64,000 nt of DNA, taken from contig NC_073745.1 of the NCBI RefSeq assembly GCF_029784135.1, positions 245,501,993 to 245,565,992 of the forward strand, read 5' to 3'. The notes below the pieces were generated by a model. That model was not told the origin of the DNA, did not search any database, and saw nothing but the letters and a program-made list of their open reading frames with translations. Numbering within the stretch: the first letter of the stretch is position 1; every line of letters starts with the position of its first letter. Made by a program: the position numbers and the translations under genes. Shown piece by piece: positions 22,720 through 33,400 of the stretch. The DNA is from Toxorhynchites rutilus septentrionalis (lineage: Eukaryota > Arthropoda > Insecta > Diptera > Culicidae).

Positions 22720-23557
22720 CCAAAGATACTTATTGTATAAATAGACAATAGTCAGCAATTCGACTAGAAAACAGTTACATTTTGTAAAACATTTGAAAAC
22801 AAACCGTATATATTTCTATTTTATTATCTTGTAACTGTCAATCCCAGCCAGTCAGCGCTTTTCTACCAAAAAGCTCAACGTCGCCCCCTAGGGAGCGGCG
22901 CTGGACTCAACGTGTTAAAGATATAGGGCGGACTCGATTATATACAGTCTCCGATCCGTTCCGTTCTTTGTTTTAGAGAGGCTTTAAACTTTGCAGTTCA
23001 TTTGCCTCTAACACAGTCTCCGATTTCTTTTCACTGTATATAATCGAATCCTGTATATAATCGAGTCACAGTTTTTTTAAATTTGTTTTTTATACATATA
23101 CTAGCTGACCCGACAAATTTCGTCCCGCCCAAAATTTGTTTTTTGTTATCAATACCTACAAACATTCACGTTTTCTTACTAAGCGCAAGTTCATGAGTCC
23201 AATCGCAGAACTGTTCATTCATTGATCTTCTAATCGACCCCGTTCACCTTTTACTAAAAAATTCCTAGTACTTCTACCAAAACTCATCATTATAATATCA
23301 GATTATTTTCAGACACAATTCTCGTTCAAGATTTTTCAACCACTTGCAAATAACATGTTTCTCCGTTACATGGAATAAATGTTTGATACAGAAAATATGA
23401 TAGAATGAAGACAGGCCCCTCTCCTCTTCTCCCCTTAGAGAGAGAGGAGGAGTGTCTAATCACCGTCTAATCACGTTTCGTGCCCCCTAAAATCTTCACA
23501 TGCCGAATTTGGCGCCATTTGCTTCATTAGTTTTCGAGTTATGCAGAAATTTGTTTT
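22720..23557. other. non-coding, with a pogo-like MITE fragment
   Basis: Around 22925-23070 the sequence contains gactcgattatatacag and its inverted form tgtatataatcgagtc, the same terminal motif as the TA-flanked MITE at 37854-38424; exact ends are not clear. TATAAATA at 22735 is a possible but unsupported TATA box. Confidence 0.45.
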
Positions 23558-23830
23558 GACGTGGGACTACGTCTAACCGGAGTATATGGGGGGTAAAATG
23601 AAAACCTAAACACAGAACATGCAGGAAAAAATGAAAAATTCCGAATGCTTGTAACTCGAACATATCTTACTGGATCGGAAAGATGTTTGCATCAATTGAC
23701 AGAGAATATTTCTACGCATCTATCGCAAATAATAAAAGGCAATTTTTGATTAGATAAACAATTGAATAACTGTAAAATGTTAAGCGTTATCTAAACGCTT
23801 TAACTATCTCGTTTTGATTGGCCCGATTTA
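23558..23830 (+). repeat. dispersed module, second copy of 3454-3730
   Basis: Opens GACGTGGGACTACGTC and follows the 3454 copy block by block through ttgattggccc. Here it leads into a ~95 bp tandem repeat, not a histone pseudogene. Confidence 0.75.
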
Positions 23831-23857
23831 CGGTTTCCCCAACACAGCCATCATAAC

Positions 23858-24370
23858 CAAGCAGCCTTGGGGAAATCGGCAATGCAAATACATAAAAGTA
23901 TGGGGATTTTTGTTCTCACCGAAATGTGTTCCCTAACACAGACTTCAAAACCAAGCAGTGTTGGAGAAATCGGCATTGCAAATACATGAAAGTCTAGGGT
24001 ATTTTTGTTCCGACTGAAATGTGTTTCCCTAACACGGACTTCTAATCCATGGAACGTGGGGAATTGGCATTGCAAATACATGCAACTTGGGGGCATTTTT
24101 GTTCCGGTTTCCCCAACACAGACTTCAGAACCAAGGTGTCTGAGGAAATTTACATTGCAAATTCATGCAAGTCGGGTGTTTTTTTGTTTTGACTGAAATG
24201 TGTTTCCCTAATATAGACTTGTAATCCAAGGTGTCTGGGAAAATCGGCATTGCAAACAAATTCAAACTGCGAGTATTTTCGAACACGCTTGCCTTTGTGC
24301 AGACTAAAATATGTTCCCTTAACATGGTCTTCTAATCTTAGAAACCTGGGAAAATCTTGCAGACATTAGA
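23858..24370 (+). repeat. ~95-bp tandem repeat, five units
   Basis: Each unit contains a core like cggcattgcaaatacatg, then ttttgtt, then cccctaacacggactt, at about 23876, 23971, 24065, 24148 and 24245 (steps of roughly 95, 94, 83 and 97 bases). Units are diverged. A further unit-like piece lies at about 29720-29815, beyond the nested insertions. Confidence 0.8.
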
Positions 24371-24659
24371 GGCGAGTGAACTTTCAAGTTTAAAGGCTCT
24401 ATAAGGGTGGGTTTAGACTAGTGATATATTCATGTGAAGAAATATGATGAGATTTATAGAAATCGCATCAACCGTTTACACTAGCGTGAACTTCTATAAT
24501 GAATATATTCATATTTTCGATGAATTTATTCACCTGAAGTAGAACTGCATCCAACTTTAGTGATTTCTCTCCAGTGAGAAATTCACAAGCGTTTACATAT
24601 GGTGAATTTATTCAAGTTATATATACCTCGAATAAGTGTATCATATTTATTCTCACCCG

Positions 24660-25271
24660 TGTTCAGTCTCACGACTGAAGAAAAGAGAAACCGCAAGAGA
24701 AAACATGTCTGTACATGTTCATAAGGAACAAACGCCCCTTTTCTTTGATTCCCCTTCCAGCAGCGCACGTGCATTACATAGCGCAATAACGGCAACAACA
24801 CAAGAAAGAAAAATGCTGTCCATCGCTATTGCAGCATTACCGCTGAATAAAACTATGCGTTTCAGCCAGTGAGACGCTCTCACATCAAATTTTATCTTAC
24901 AGTACCAAAGTGACTTTAGCTCGAACAGTTTTTTTTACAAGTGTTTCTCTTTTAGTCTAGAATAAGTTAGTATAATTTTAGATTAAGCTAGGGCAATGTA
25001 AATAAAGTGTATTATAAAAGACAACATTCCGTGTATTGAATTTCACAGTGTTTAAGAGTTTCTATCTAGCAGCTGATTCAACGAGAGTGGTCGTCAGCGT
25101 AGATCAGCGAGTGGAAAGTTTCGCAGCACGCAGCTTTTCAGCCAGCTACTTCCCGGCGATTGTGATTGTCGCATGCGTGAGGCATCACCAGCTGTCCAGT
25201 TAAACCGAGGAAAGGTCACGAGCATCTTTGCCTCCTCCCCAACCATATACAGTCCAGCATCGAACCACACA
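24660..25271 (+). repeat. BEL 5' LTR
   Basis: Identical to 29012-29623 except for G versus C near the 3' end (25258). Contains the LTR promoter; AATAAAG near 25010 and TATAAAA at 25013-25019 are candidate processing and promoter signals. Confidence 0.93.
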
Positions 25272-25280
25272 TAAGAAATT

Positions 25281-25298
25281 TGGTCCTTCGAGCCGGAT
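25281..25298 (+). promoter_or_regulatory. primer-binding site, tRNA-Tyr type
   Basis: TGGTCCTTCGAGCCGGAT lies ten bases after the LTR and is complementary to the 3' end of an insect tRNA-Tyr (…CCGGCTCGAAGGACCA). It would prime minus-strand DNA synthesis. Confidence 0.75.
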
Positions 25299-25438
25299 AG
25301 AAGCAGACTCCGAGAAGAAGAGCAGTTACCAGTGTGAAATCAAACACGGAATTTAAACAGTGAAGCGTTAATAGACTAAAGTGAGTGAGTGTATTTGAAC
25401 AATTTGTGAAGTGAACGAACAATCAAACAACGAGCAAA

Positions 25439-28400
25439 ATGCCCACGAAGAGAACACCAGTGAAAAACGACAGTGCAGCTGCAGAAGTTGCTAGCAGCAT
25501 CGAAGCTTTGTCTGCGCTCCGCGGGGCAGCGCAAGGAAAAATAACGAGGATCATGCATCTCCTTCAACAAGCAGAAGTGGAGCAAAAGGAAATTTCCAGT
25601 CAACAAGTCAAAGTGTGGATGAAACGAGTTGAAGCAGCGAATAACGACTTTGACGGTTATCATCAGCAAATAGTGAGTGGAAGTCCAGCGTTGGAGCAAG
25701 AAGAAATTGATAATCGTTATGTGCAGTTTGAGGAAATTTACAACGAAGTGACAGTGAAATTAGAAATGTTGCTAGAGCGACAAGCACAACCGGCTGCTTC
25801 ACAACCCATTATAACTCCGCCGCCATTAGTGATTCAGCAATCGCTCCCACGTGCCATACCAACATTCGACGGCAGATATGAGCACTGGGAGAAGTTTAAA
25901 ATAATGTTCCGAGATGTAGTGGATTAGAGGTGTGCAATCCAGCTCATCATGATGAACTGCTCAGATCAGCTCAGCTCATCTAGAAGAGCTGTTCTTTATG
26001 AACAGCTCTTCAGCTCAGTTGTCAGAGTCGACATCTGGTGGCGACTTTCAATTTGGGTCCCAAACTCGATAGTGTAATCTTTATCAGATTAGAAGACGAA
26101 GCCAGTTTAAAATGTTAAAATTTAAATGAATTTTTGTCTATACATTTCCGATATTTTTACTGAGACTTTTCATTATAATATAAAATTGTCTTCAAGAAAA
26201 ATTTTTTGAGATTTTTTCACCGACTACAAACAAAGTGTTTTAGACTAATTTAATACACAGATTTTAATTTTCATTCATAATTTGAATTTTAAAAACGTGC
26301 TCATTCTGCCTGAAAGTCAATTATTATTTTTGGCGCCCCCTAAAACAAAGCCCAATTCCGTCAACCCGAATATAACAGTTGAAAAGACAAGGAACAAATG
26401 AAACTGAACTGATATCATAACACGGAGAGCGAGAGACGGTCAGTTCACATGAATATTACAACTCACACACTCTCTTCAATTCTACAGCTCTTTTCTCTCC
26501 TTCATCATCATCAAAGTGAGCTGAAGAGCTGTTTGTTTTTTTTTGCGAGCTGTTCCGCGTCAACTCACTTCAAAGAGTCGATTCTTCGGAACAGCTCATG
26601 AGCGGATGGCACATCTCTATAGTGGATCGAAGCAATGAGCCTCCTCGCATCAAGTTGTATCATCTAGAGAAGGCTCTAGTGGGAGACGCTGCCAAATTGA
26701 TTGACGCCAGGACGCTAAACGAAGGAAACTACGACAGAGCCTGGCAACTGCTAGAGGAGAGATACGAGAACAAGCGGCGAATGATCGATTTGCATATTCG
26801 CGGGTTGTTAAGCATGCAAAAAATAGTGAAAGAAAATTACAATGAGATGCAAAAATTAGTTGAAACTTTCAGCAACCATGTAGAGAATTTAAAGTTCCTT
26901 GGACAGGATTTTACTGGTGTTTCAGAGCAAATTGCTGTTTATCTGTTAGCACAATCCATTGATGACGAGACGAAGAAACTTTGGGAGGCGACCATACGGC
27001 GAGGTGAACTACCAAAATTTGACTTAACAGTCCAATTTTTAAAAGATCGAGTGTCAATTTTGGAAAGATGTCAGCCAACCGAAGAAATTAAATTCAAGCA
27101 GCAGCGCATTTATTCGAACCCGTCCTCGGAAGAACCTTCGATTCAGCGTTTCAACTCAGCGAATTCTCCTGCAGTGCAACAAAGTCAATGTGATTTCTGC
27201 AGTAACATCCATCCATCTTACAAGTGTCCGGAATTCAACAGTTCTACATTGAGTCAACGTCTGCTCAAGGTTAAGGAAAGGAACTGCTGTTTTAACTGCC
27301 TACGTCGAGGCCATCGAGTAATAGAGTGTCCATCGAAAAGAACGTGCATCAAATGTCAACGGAAACATCACACCTTGCTTCATAGCGACGGAACTGTACC
27401 GAAGAGCAATGTTGATAAGAGACAACATTCCCAAACCAGTGTCGCAGTGGAACCGACAACAACCTTTGAAGAGAATGCTGCATGCCAGTCCACAGTAAAT
27501 TCAGCTCTGTCCAATACACGGTCAAACCCAGTCAGCCAAGTGGTGTTATACACTGCTTTAGTCAAAGTTTTAGATCGAGATCAGCAAATACATCAATGCC
27601 GTGCCCTGTTGGATTGTGGCTCACAGGTGAGTTTCATTTCGCAATCACTCCAAAATAGTTTAAATCTTAACATAGAAGAAGTGAATGTTCCCATAGCTGG
27701 AATCGGTAATGTTAGGTCGCTTGTGAAGCAGAAGTGTTCTGTTCAAATTCGATCACATTGCACTAATTTTGAGTTCAATTTGGATTGTCTTATCACGCCA
27801 AAGGTTACCGGCAACATCCCGGCTATTCATTTCACGACTGTGAATTGGAACATACCCACAGGAATTCAATTAGCAGATCCCTACTTTAATCAATCAAATA
27901 AGATAGACCTACTTATCGGAATGGATTGGTTCCATGATTTGATGAAACCAGGCTTTCTTAGACTAGCGGACAACCTTCCCAGTCTTCAAGACTCACAACT
28001 AGGATGGCTAGTAGGTGGTCGATTTAATAATTACAATCATAACATAATAACACTACACGCTCTTACTGTGAGCTCAGATTCTCTTGGAGAAAATTTACAA
28101 AAAGTCCAGGAGATAGGAGTGTCAGAAAATACTTACTCTACCGTTGAAGAAGAAAATTGCAAGCTACATTTTACAAAAGCATATCACCAAGATGAGAAGA
28201 GTCGTTCCATTTTTCAATCACCTCTGAAGAACATAAAAGGGAAGAAAAAGCATCCATTACAAGCAAATGTCATCGAAGGTAATTTTTACATAAACGACAC
28301 CCTATTTGATTCCAATGATACGGAAGAAGCGAATATATTTCAAACACAACCAAGTGGACTTAATTCCAGCGGAATGAACTTGCAAAAATGGTTACCTTAT

Positions 28401-29030
28401 GACGAGCGCTTCTTACTAACAATCCATCAAGATAAAGATTTCATAGTTAATGTTAGGAACTGTACGATAGCGAAAAACGAAATATGGTGTAATGATTCCC
28501 AGTTATTGCGAACAGTAGAGTATAACGTAGAAAGCATCGATGTACCTCCAGATATTGAGGTATTAATTCCCAAACTCAATCATAAATCACCATTTCATTA
28601 CTCATTGATAAACGAAGAATTTCCGCTTTTCAAAAATGTTGAATTGTATGATCATCTAAAGAAAACTATATCATATTTGTTGCATTCAAGTAACACCAAA
28701 CAGAATCGGGAACCCAATCGCTATCCTATCGTTATTAAACATTACCAAGCAACATCATATATCATTAGTGCAATGCAGTATCATGAATTCTTGAAGGAAA
28801 TTAAGTGTATATTATCTGGTGTGCCTAATCGGAGACAGGATAATTTGTATGGACCTGAGTTTACTAAGTTTAGTGCTTGTGGTAGAAGTCAAATGTACGA
28901 CACTTTCAAGCGACCCATTCACAAATTAGCACTTTTACCTATTTTGGATAATGATCGAAATGATTCCACTTCATTAGAAAAAGCAGCTTTTACCTATTCG
29001 CCGGGGGAGTATGTTCAGTCTCACGACTGA
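25439..29030 (+). pseudogene. BEL gag-protease-RT remnant ORF
   Basis: The gag frame starts at 25439 (MPTKRTPVKND) and reads a coiled, charged gag N-terminus to FRDVVD, where a hAT MITE enters (25925). It resumes at 26628 with RSNEPPRIKLYHLEKAL (DUF1759-type gag) and continues open to 29030. Then come zinc-knuckle blocks (CDFCSNIHPSYKC, CCFNCLRRGHRVIEC, CIKCQRKHHTLLH) and a DUF1758-type aspartic protease with ALLDCGSQVSFIS. Next is a much shortened RT in which the catalytic block reads YINDTLF (second Asp position changed), and the C-terminal HKLALLPI end of BEL pol. The frame stays open across the deletions. The first codons from 26598 belong to the MITE. Confidence 0.88.
25925..26619 (+). 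mobile_element. hAT MITE inside the BEL gag
   Basis: 695 bp with TIRs TAGAGGTGTGCAATCC and the complement of TAGAGATGTGCCATCC, flanked by a perfect 8-bp duplication TAGTGGAT (25917-25924, 26620-26627). Removing it and one duplication restores a continuous gag frame. The interior is rich in cagctc/gagctg inverted motifs and encodes nothing. Confidence 0.95.
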
Positions 29031-29623
29031 AGAAAAGAGAAACCGCAAGAGAAAACATGTCTGTACATGTTCATAAGGAACAAACGCCCCTTTTCTTTGA
29101 TTCCCCTTCCAGCAGCGCACGTGCATTACATAGCGCAATAACGGCAACAACACAAGAAAGAAAAATGCTGTCCATCGCTATTGCAGCATTACCGCTGAAT
29201 AAAACTATGCGTTTCAGCCAGTGAGACGCTCTCACATCAAATTTTATCTTACAGTACCAAAGTGACTTTAGCTCGAACAGTTTTTTTTACAAGTGTTTCT
29301 CTTTTAGTCTAGAATAAGTTAGTATAATTTTAGATTAAGCTAGGGCAATGTAAATAAAGTGTATTATAAAAGACAACATTCCGTGTATTGAATTTCACAG
29401 TGTTTAAGAGTTTCTATCTAGCAGCTGATTCAACGAGAGTGGTCGTCAGCGTAGATCAGCGAGTGGAAAGTTTCGCAGCACGCAGCTTTTCAGCCAGCTA
29501 CTTCCCGGCGATTGTGATTGTCGCATGCGTGAGGCATCACCAGCTGTCCAGTTAAACCGAGGAAAGGTCACGAGCATCTTTGCCTCCTCCCCAACCATAT
29601 ACAGTCCACCATCGAACCACACA
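29012..29623 (+). repeat. BEL 3' LTR
   Basis: Second LTR copy, 612 bases, one visible difference from the 5' LTR. Confidence 0.93.
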
Positions 29624-29719
29624 CCCGTTTACACCTTTTTTCACGTGAATAAATCCATCTATAGCTATGAATCTCCCTAATGTAAACCCGCCATAATTTA
29701 AAAAGTATAAGTTGAAGTT

Positions 29720-30262
29720 GTTGATTCATGCAAGTCGGAGGTACTTGTGCACCCGCATGTTTTCTTGCACTCCAAAAAGTGTTTTCCTAACACGGATTAC
29801 TAAAATGGGTACGAACACAACGCTTCGGTTCGGTTATTCTGCTCACTGAATTTCTGACACTGAGTGCCTGAAGTTTATTAAATCATGCATGTTATGAAAT
29901 CGCGAATAGTTCAATAAACTCAATAAATTGAGGGTAGGCAATGCCGCAGGTTGGATATAGCTGTCTTATGGCGATAAGGTCTGTGAGACCGATTATTTTG
30001 GGATATTATCAAAATAAAAAAAAGCATCAAGGAAAGGCTGTGATATTATGTCCAATATCAACAAGTCAACTAGAAAACTTTTTTTATATGAATAATGTAT
30101 TCAAGGTTTTTCCGTCCTACGAAGCGTTTCTCTAGAACATCAAATTACTGACACAGTTTCACATGACATTATAATAATTAAAGTAAAATATTTAACATCA
30201 CCTTGTTTTACCGAACAATCGTTTGAAATATTCTAGCAATAAAAAGCAAGTTGTTACCTTTT
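29720..30262. other. tandem-repeat remnant, then non-coding DNA
   Basis: attcatgcaagtcgg and cctaacacgga (about 29725-29805) match units of the 95-bp repeat at 23858-24370. The rest, up to the Nopp140 stop, is AT-rich and would include the Nopp140 3' UTR on the minus strand. Confidence 0.5.
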
Positions 30263-30418
30263 CTACTCGTCAAATTTAATCGAATTTATCGATGTATCAA
30301 TGAAACCTCCCCGATAGCCACTGCGTTTCTTCTTGGTCTTCTCGTGGCGGAAGGATTTCCCGCGGGTATGCTTCAGTATCTCATTCGCTCGTTCTCCGAA
30401 CGAACCACGAGCGTTTTT
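30263..30418 (-). CDS. Nopp140: Nopp140 exon: SRP40 domain, second half and stop
   Basis: After an acceptor at 30420-30419 (AATATAG) the exon encodes 51 residues starting KNARGSFGERANEIL, then GKSFRHEKTKKKRSGYRGG, and ends INSIKFDE before TAG (30265-30263). This is the hallmark C-terminal end of the SRP40 domain of Nopp140; aligned to vertebrate and fly proteins it begins exactly where 31642-31469 stops. With that exon it gives the canonical isoform. The acceptor has a weak pyrimidine tract, which might favour the competing zinc-finger exon upstream. Confidence 0.93.
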   Translation of the reverse strand, partial: KNARGSFGERANEILKHTRGKSFRHEKTKKKRSGYRGGFIDTSINSIKFDE

Positions 30419-33400
30419 CTATATTTTACAATTAAATGACAAAACAAGTTAGAGTAAATGTAAAATAGTACAAGCAGCCACGATCGGACGATCCCCTGCG
30501 TGTGTTGAACGTTGACCGTTTAGATTGGTTTGAGCTCAAAACATATCATGCATTTGAATTTTCTCGCAAAATTTACTCGTTTACACTGCGGGCATTTCCA
30601 ATCTCCGGGAAGTCTTTTGTTCTTTGGGCCAGATCTCTTCCGCTGTCTGTCTTCAGAGTTTACCAAAAATGTGCCTTTCGTACAATTACCACATCTGATG
30701 TCTGTGATATTGTTCACATAGTAACAAGCTTCACATGTCCATACTCTTCTCGGTTCTTTGCATTTGAAACAGCACAGTCGATGAGCAAAGTTAATATTAT
30801 TGCATTTTTCACACACCCACTGTTTGTATGGCAACACAGGTTTTTCCTTACCACACTTGTAGCAGGAAGTCCTGCTGCAATAGTTCAAGGCGTTACAATC
30901 CGGACAATTCCAATCTCCTTTCTTACGCGAAGCGTTGTTGTCGCAAGGGTCAGGATTGTTTGTTCCACACTTCAGACATTTTGTTTGGTCCTCAAAATTT
31001 AAAAAATGGCACCCTGAACATGCCCAGCAATGTTCCAGCTTGTTTTTAGATGTAACCAAGGTTTTGATGGTTTTACAACCGTTGCATTGCGTCTTTTTGT
31101 GTCGGTTCAATGTTTTACAAATCAAGCATTTCCATTTTTCAGAAGGCGATGGTTTCGTGGCATTCTCCGGAACATCACTGGCAAAACTTATAAATCCACG
31201 CTGGAAGAATTTTGGAAAGTAAGAAGAATAGCATTAGTCATACAATGAAAAAGAACGATAATTCGGACAGTCAGCAAGTGTGCTACCTCTTGGCCGGACC
31301 CAACTGTTGATTTTCCAATTATCGCTCTTTTTCGCGAATGACTAAGTGCTTCCCTTTTACGGAGCAAATATGTCGCAATGAATCGTTTTATTCAACACAC
31401 CGCAAGGGATCGGGCTACTTGGCTGCTATGGTATCATCACGCGATCGGTCAAGAACTAGCACACTCACCTTGGCATCGTAGGAATTATCCCGCAATCGGT
31501 TATCAACAACGATTTCCTCCTCTTTAATTCGACGAAACCGTTGGATCCCGCGCTTCTCGTCGCTGTTCAAGGTCCTATTGCCACCGCTACGGTCACCATT
31601 CTGGAATGGTGATTTGTGGTGGTTGTTTGGTGGGGTGGAAAACTGAAAAATGTCGCAACAAGTTGAATTTTATGTGGTGTAATCTTTAGATTTCGATAAA
31701 TCTTCAATCTCGAAATCATTCCACTAACTATGGTTCTCTTCAGAAATAGACTAAATAACAATTCGGGTAGTACTTTTCTCAATCTTCAAACGCACTGTAA
31801 GAAGAAGAAAGAGGTTGAACGATCCGGGATCGCATACAACATTACATGAATCTCCAACCGTTAACAGAAAAGGCTGATAAGCGCTAACACTCTTTCATTA
31901 TACAGTAAAGTCTTGATTATATCACTGGGCGTTTTTATCACGTTTTTATCACTCTCGAATTTATCACTGAAAGTGTTTCGCTTTTATCACGTTTTCCGAA
32001 GAATGAAAAAATTATATGAAAGATTCAATCTACCGTTAAGTTATTGAACAAAAAAATTAAATTTAAGCAAAAAAAAAATATTTTTGAGCATTCATCCTGC
32101 CTATCGTGATTAGCCGTTTTCATGGAAAAATTTTTTACTGTTGGATTTGTAGCGTACAGCACATATTTCTTGAAAGTATATTACTTTCATAAGCTCAGAA
32201 TCAAAAACTATGAATAATTCTGAGCAACTTTCTTTTCGATTGTGTAAAATGAGATACACGACCTATGCCGTTTCCCAGTTTGAGCCGTGGAAGAGACAGT
32301 CGTAAAATATATTATCTTATCAATTGTTGTCCTTTTCGAGATAGTCGGTAATTCCTTTTTTATAAAGGAGAAGGTCTAATTTGTGAAACTGTATGTTTTG
32401 AAATCATCGAACACTATAAGAAAAAATAAATATGCTACTGACGGTAGAATTGTTTTAACTTTTAAATTGATTAATGGTAGATATTCTATATTTACTTTAA
32501 GGGAAAATACAGCAGTGTAGAAAGGGCTCTGTCCAACTTCTATAAGACCAGGTGATGATCTTGCTGATTTGTGTCATCGTAAACAAACAATGCTTCAATT
32601 AATATTCTAGTGTGTAGGTATTGATGACTACCATACACTGCATGATTTTCATATGTGTGTGTGTGTGTGTGTACAAGCGCTGAGCGTAAACGAATGTTTT
32701 TGTATTATTTAAGTGTCAAGCTTGTATAACACCAATTACATTTTCTATTGTTATAATAGTTTTGATCAATAAGCCTCCAAAACGCCGAAGGGTAAAGTGC
32801 GAAAAGAGCAAATCGATGTATTTCACCAAGAAAATATTGTTATCAGAAAAATTGCTCATCGGATTGGATGATCCCATCAAGTAGTGCTCAATTATTTGGC
32901 GACCCCTCAAGGATACGGTAAAAAGGAGAGAGATCCATGTAAATCGAAGCTCTCTGACCAGTATAAGCGGGAAATAGCTAATACAGCTTCGAATACCTCA
33001 ACATCGCTTATGCAAAAAAAGCAATATTTCAATTTAAATGTAACTCGGGTGACAAATCGTCAAGTTTTGGTAAAAAATCCTTACATAAAGAGGGCTTAAA
33101 AGGTTAAAGCTCATTATCTTACACTATCTCACATCGGAAGACGTCTGAGTTTTGCCAAAGCTCACATGAATTGACAGTGGAGCATGGCATCAAGCTCAAT
33201 TGTCCCATGTTGATATTCTATTCATATCTGTCACACCATATATTTTTTGTAGATCCATATCAAATAAATCGGTTCAAGTACAAGAATTGTATGACACGCT
33301 TTCAGCAGGGCTGATGTAGTCATTTGTGGCTTGGAAGAACGAACTAATTATTAAACAAATAAAAAAAAGTTATATCAGAATACGTGTACACCTTGTTAGC

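Larger units (their letters stand above)
24660..29623 (+). mobile_element. BEL/Pao LTR retrotransposon, internally deleted, recent
   Basis: A 4964 bp element with two 612-base LTRs (TGTTCAGTC...CCACACA) that differ at one base I can see. It has a primer-binding site, a purine-rich GGGGGAG before the 3' LTR, and gag-protease-RT coding pieces of the BEL/Pao type. Insertion duplicated 4-6 bases (CCCG/CACCCG; the exact LTR end is ambiguous because of the CACACA run). Most of RT, RNase H and integrase is missing and a hAT MITE sits in gag, so it cannot move on its own. Confidence 0.93.
24415..29692 (+). mobile_element. MITE split by a BEL element
   Basis: The two halves (24415-24659 and 29624-29692) join into one element with imperfect TIRs (GGGTGGGTTTAGACTAG at left, GGCGGGTTTACATTAG inverted at right) and possible 4-bp flanks ATAA. 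The joined site agrees with the uninterrupted copy at 20914-21105. Confidence 0.75.

Noticed and set aside
22337..22744. 135-codon plus-strand open frame
   Set aside because: Runs through the agtcctacgt repeat boundary; no domain and no codon signal.
23858..24370. CRISPR-like regular repeats
   Set aside because: Units are diverged, directly tandem with no unique spacers, and the genome is an insect's; it is a minisatellite.
30502..31002. 166-codon plus-strand frame over the six-finger exon
   Set aside because: Shadow of the minus-strand finger exon; no family resemblance.
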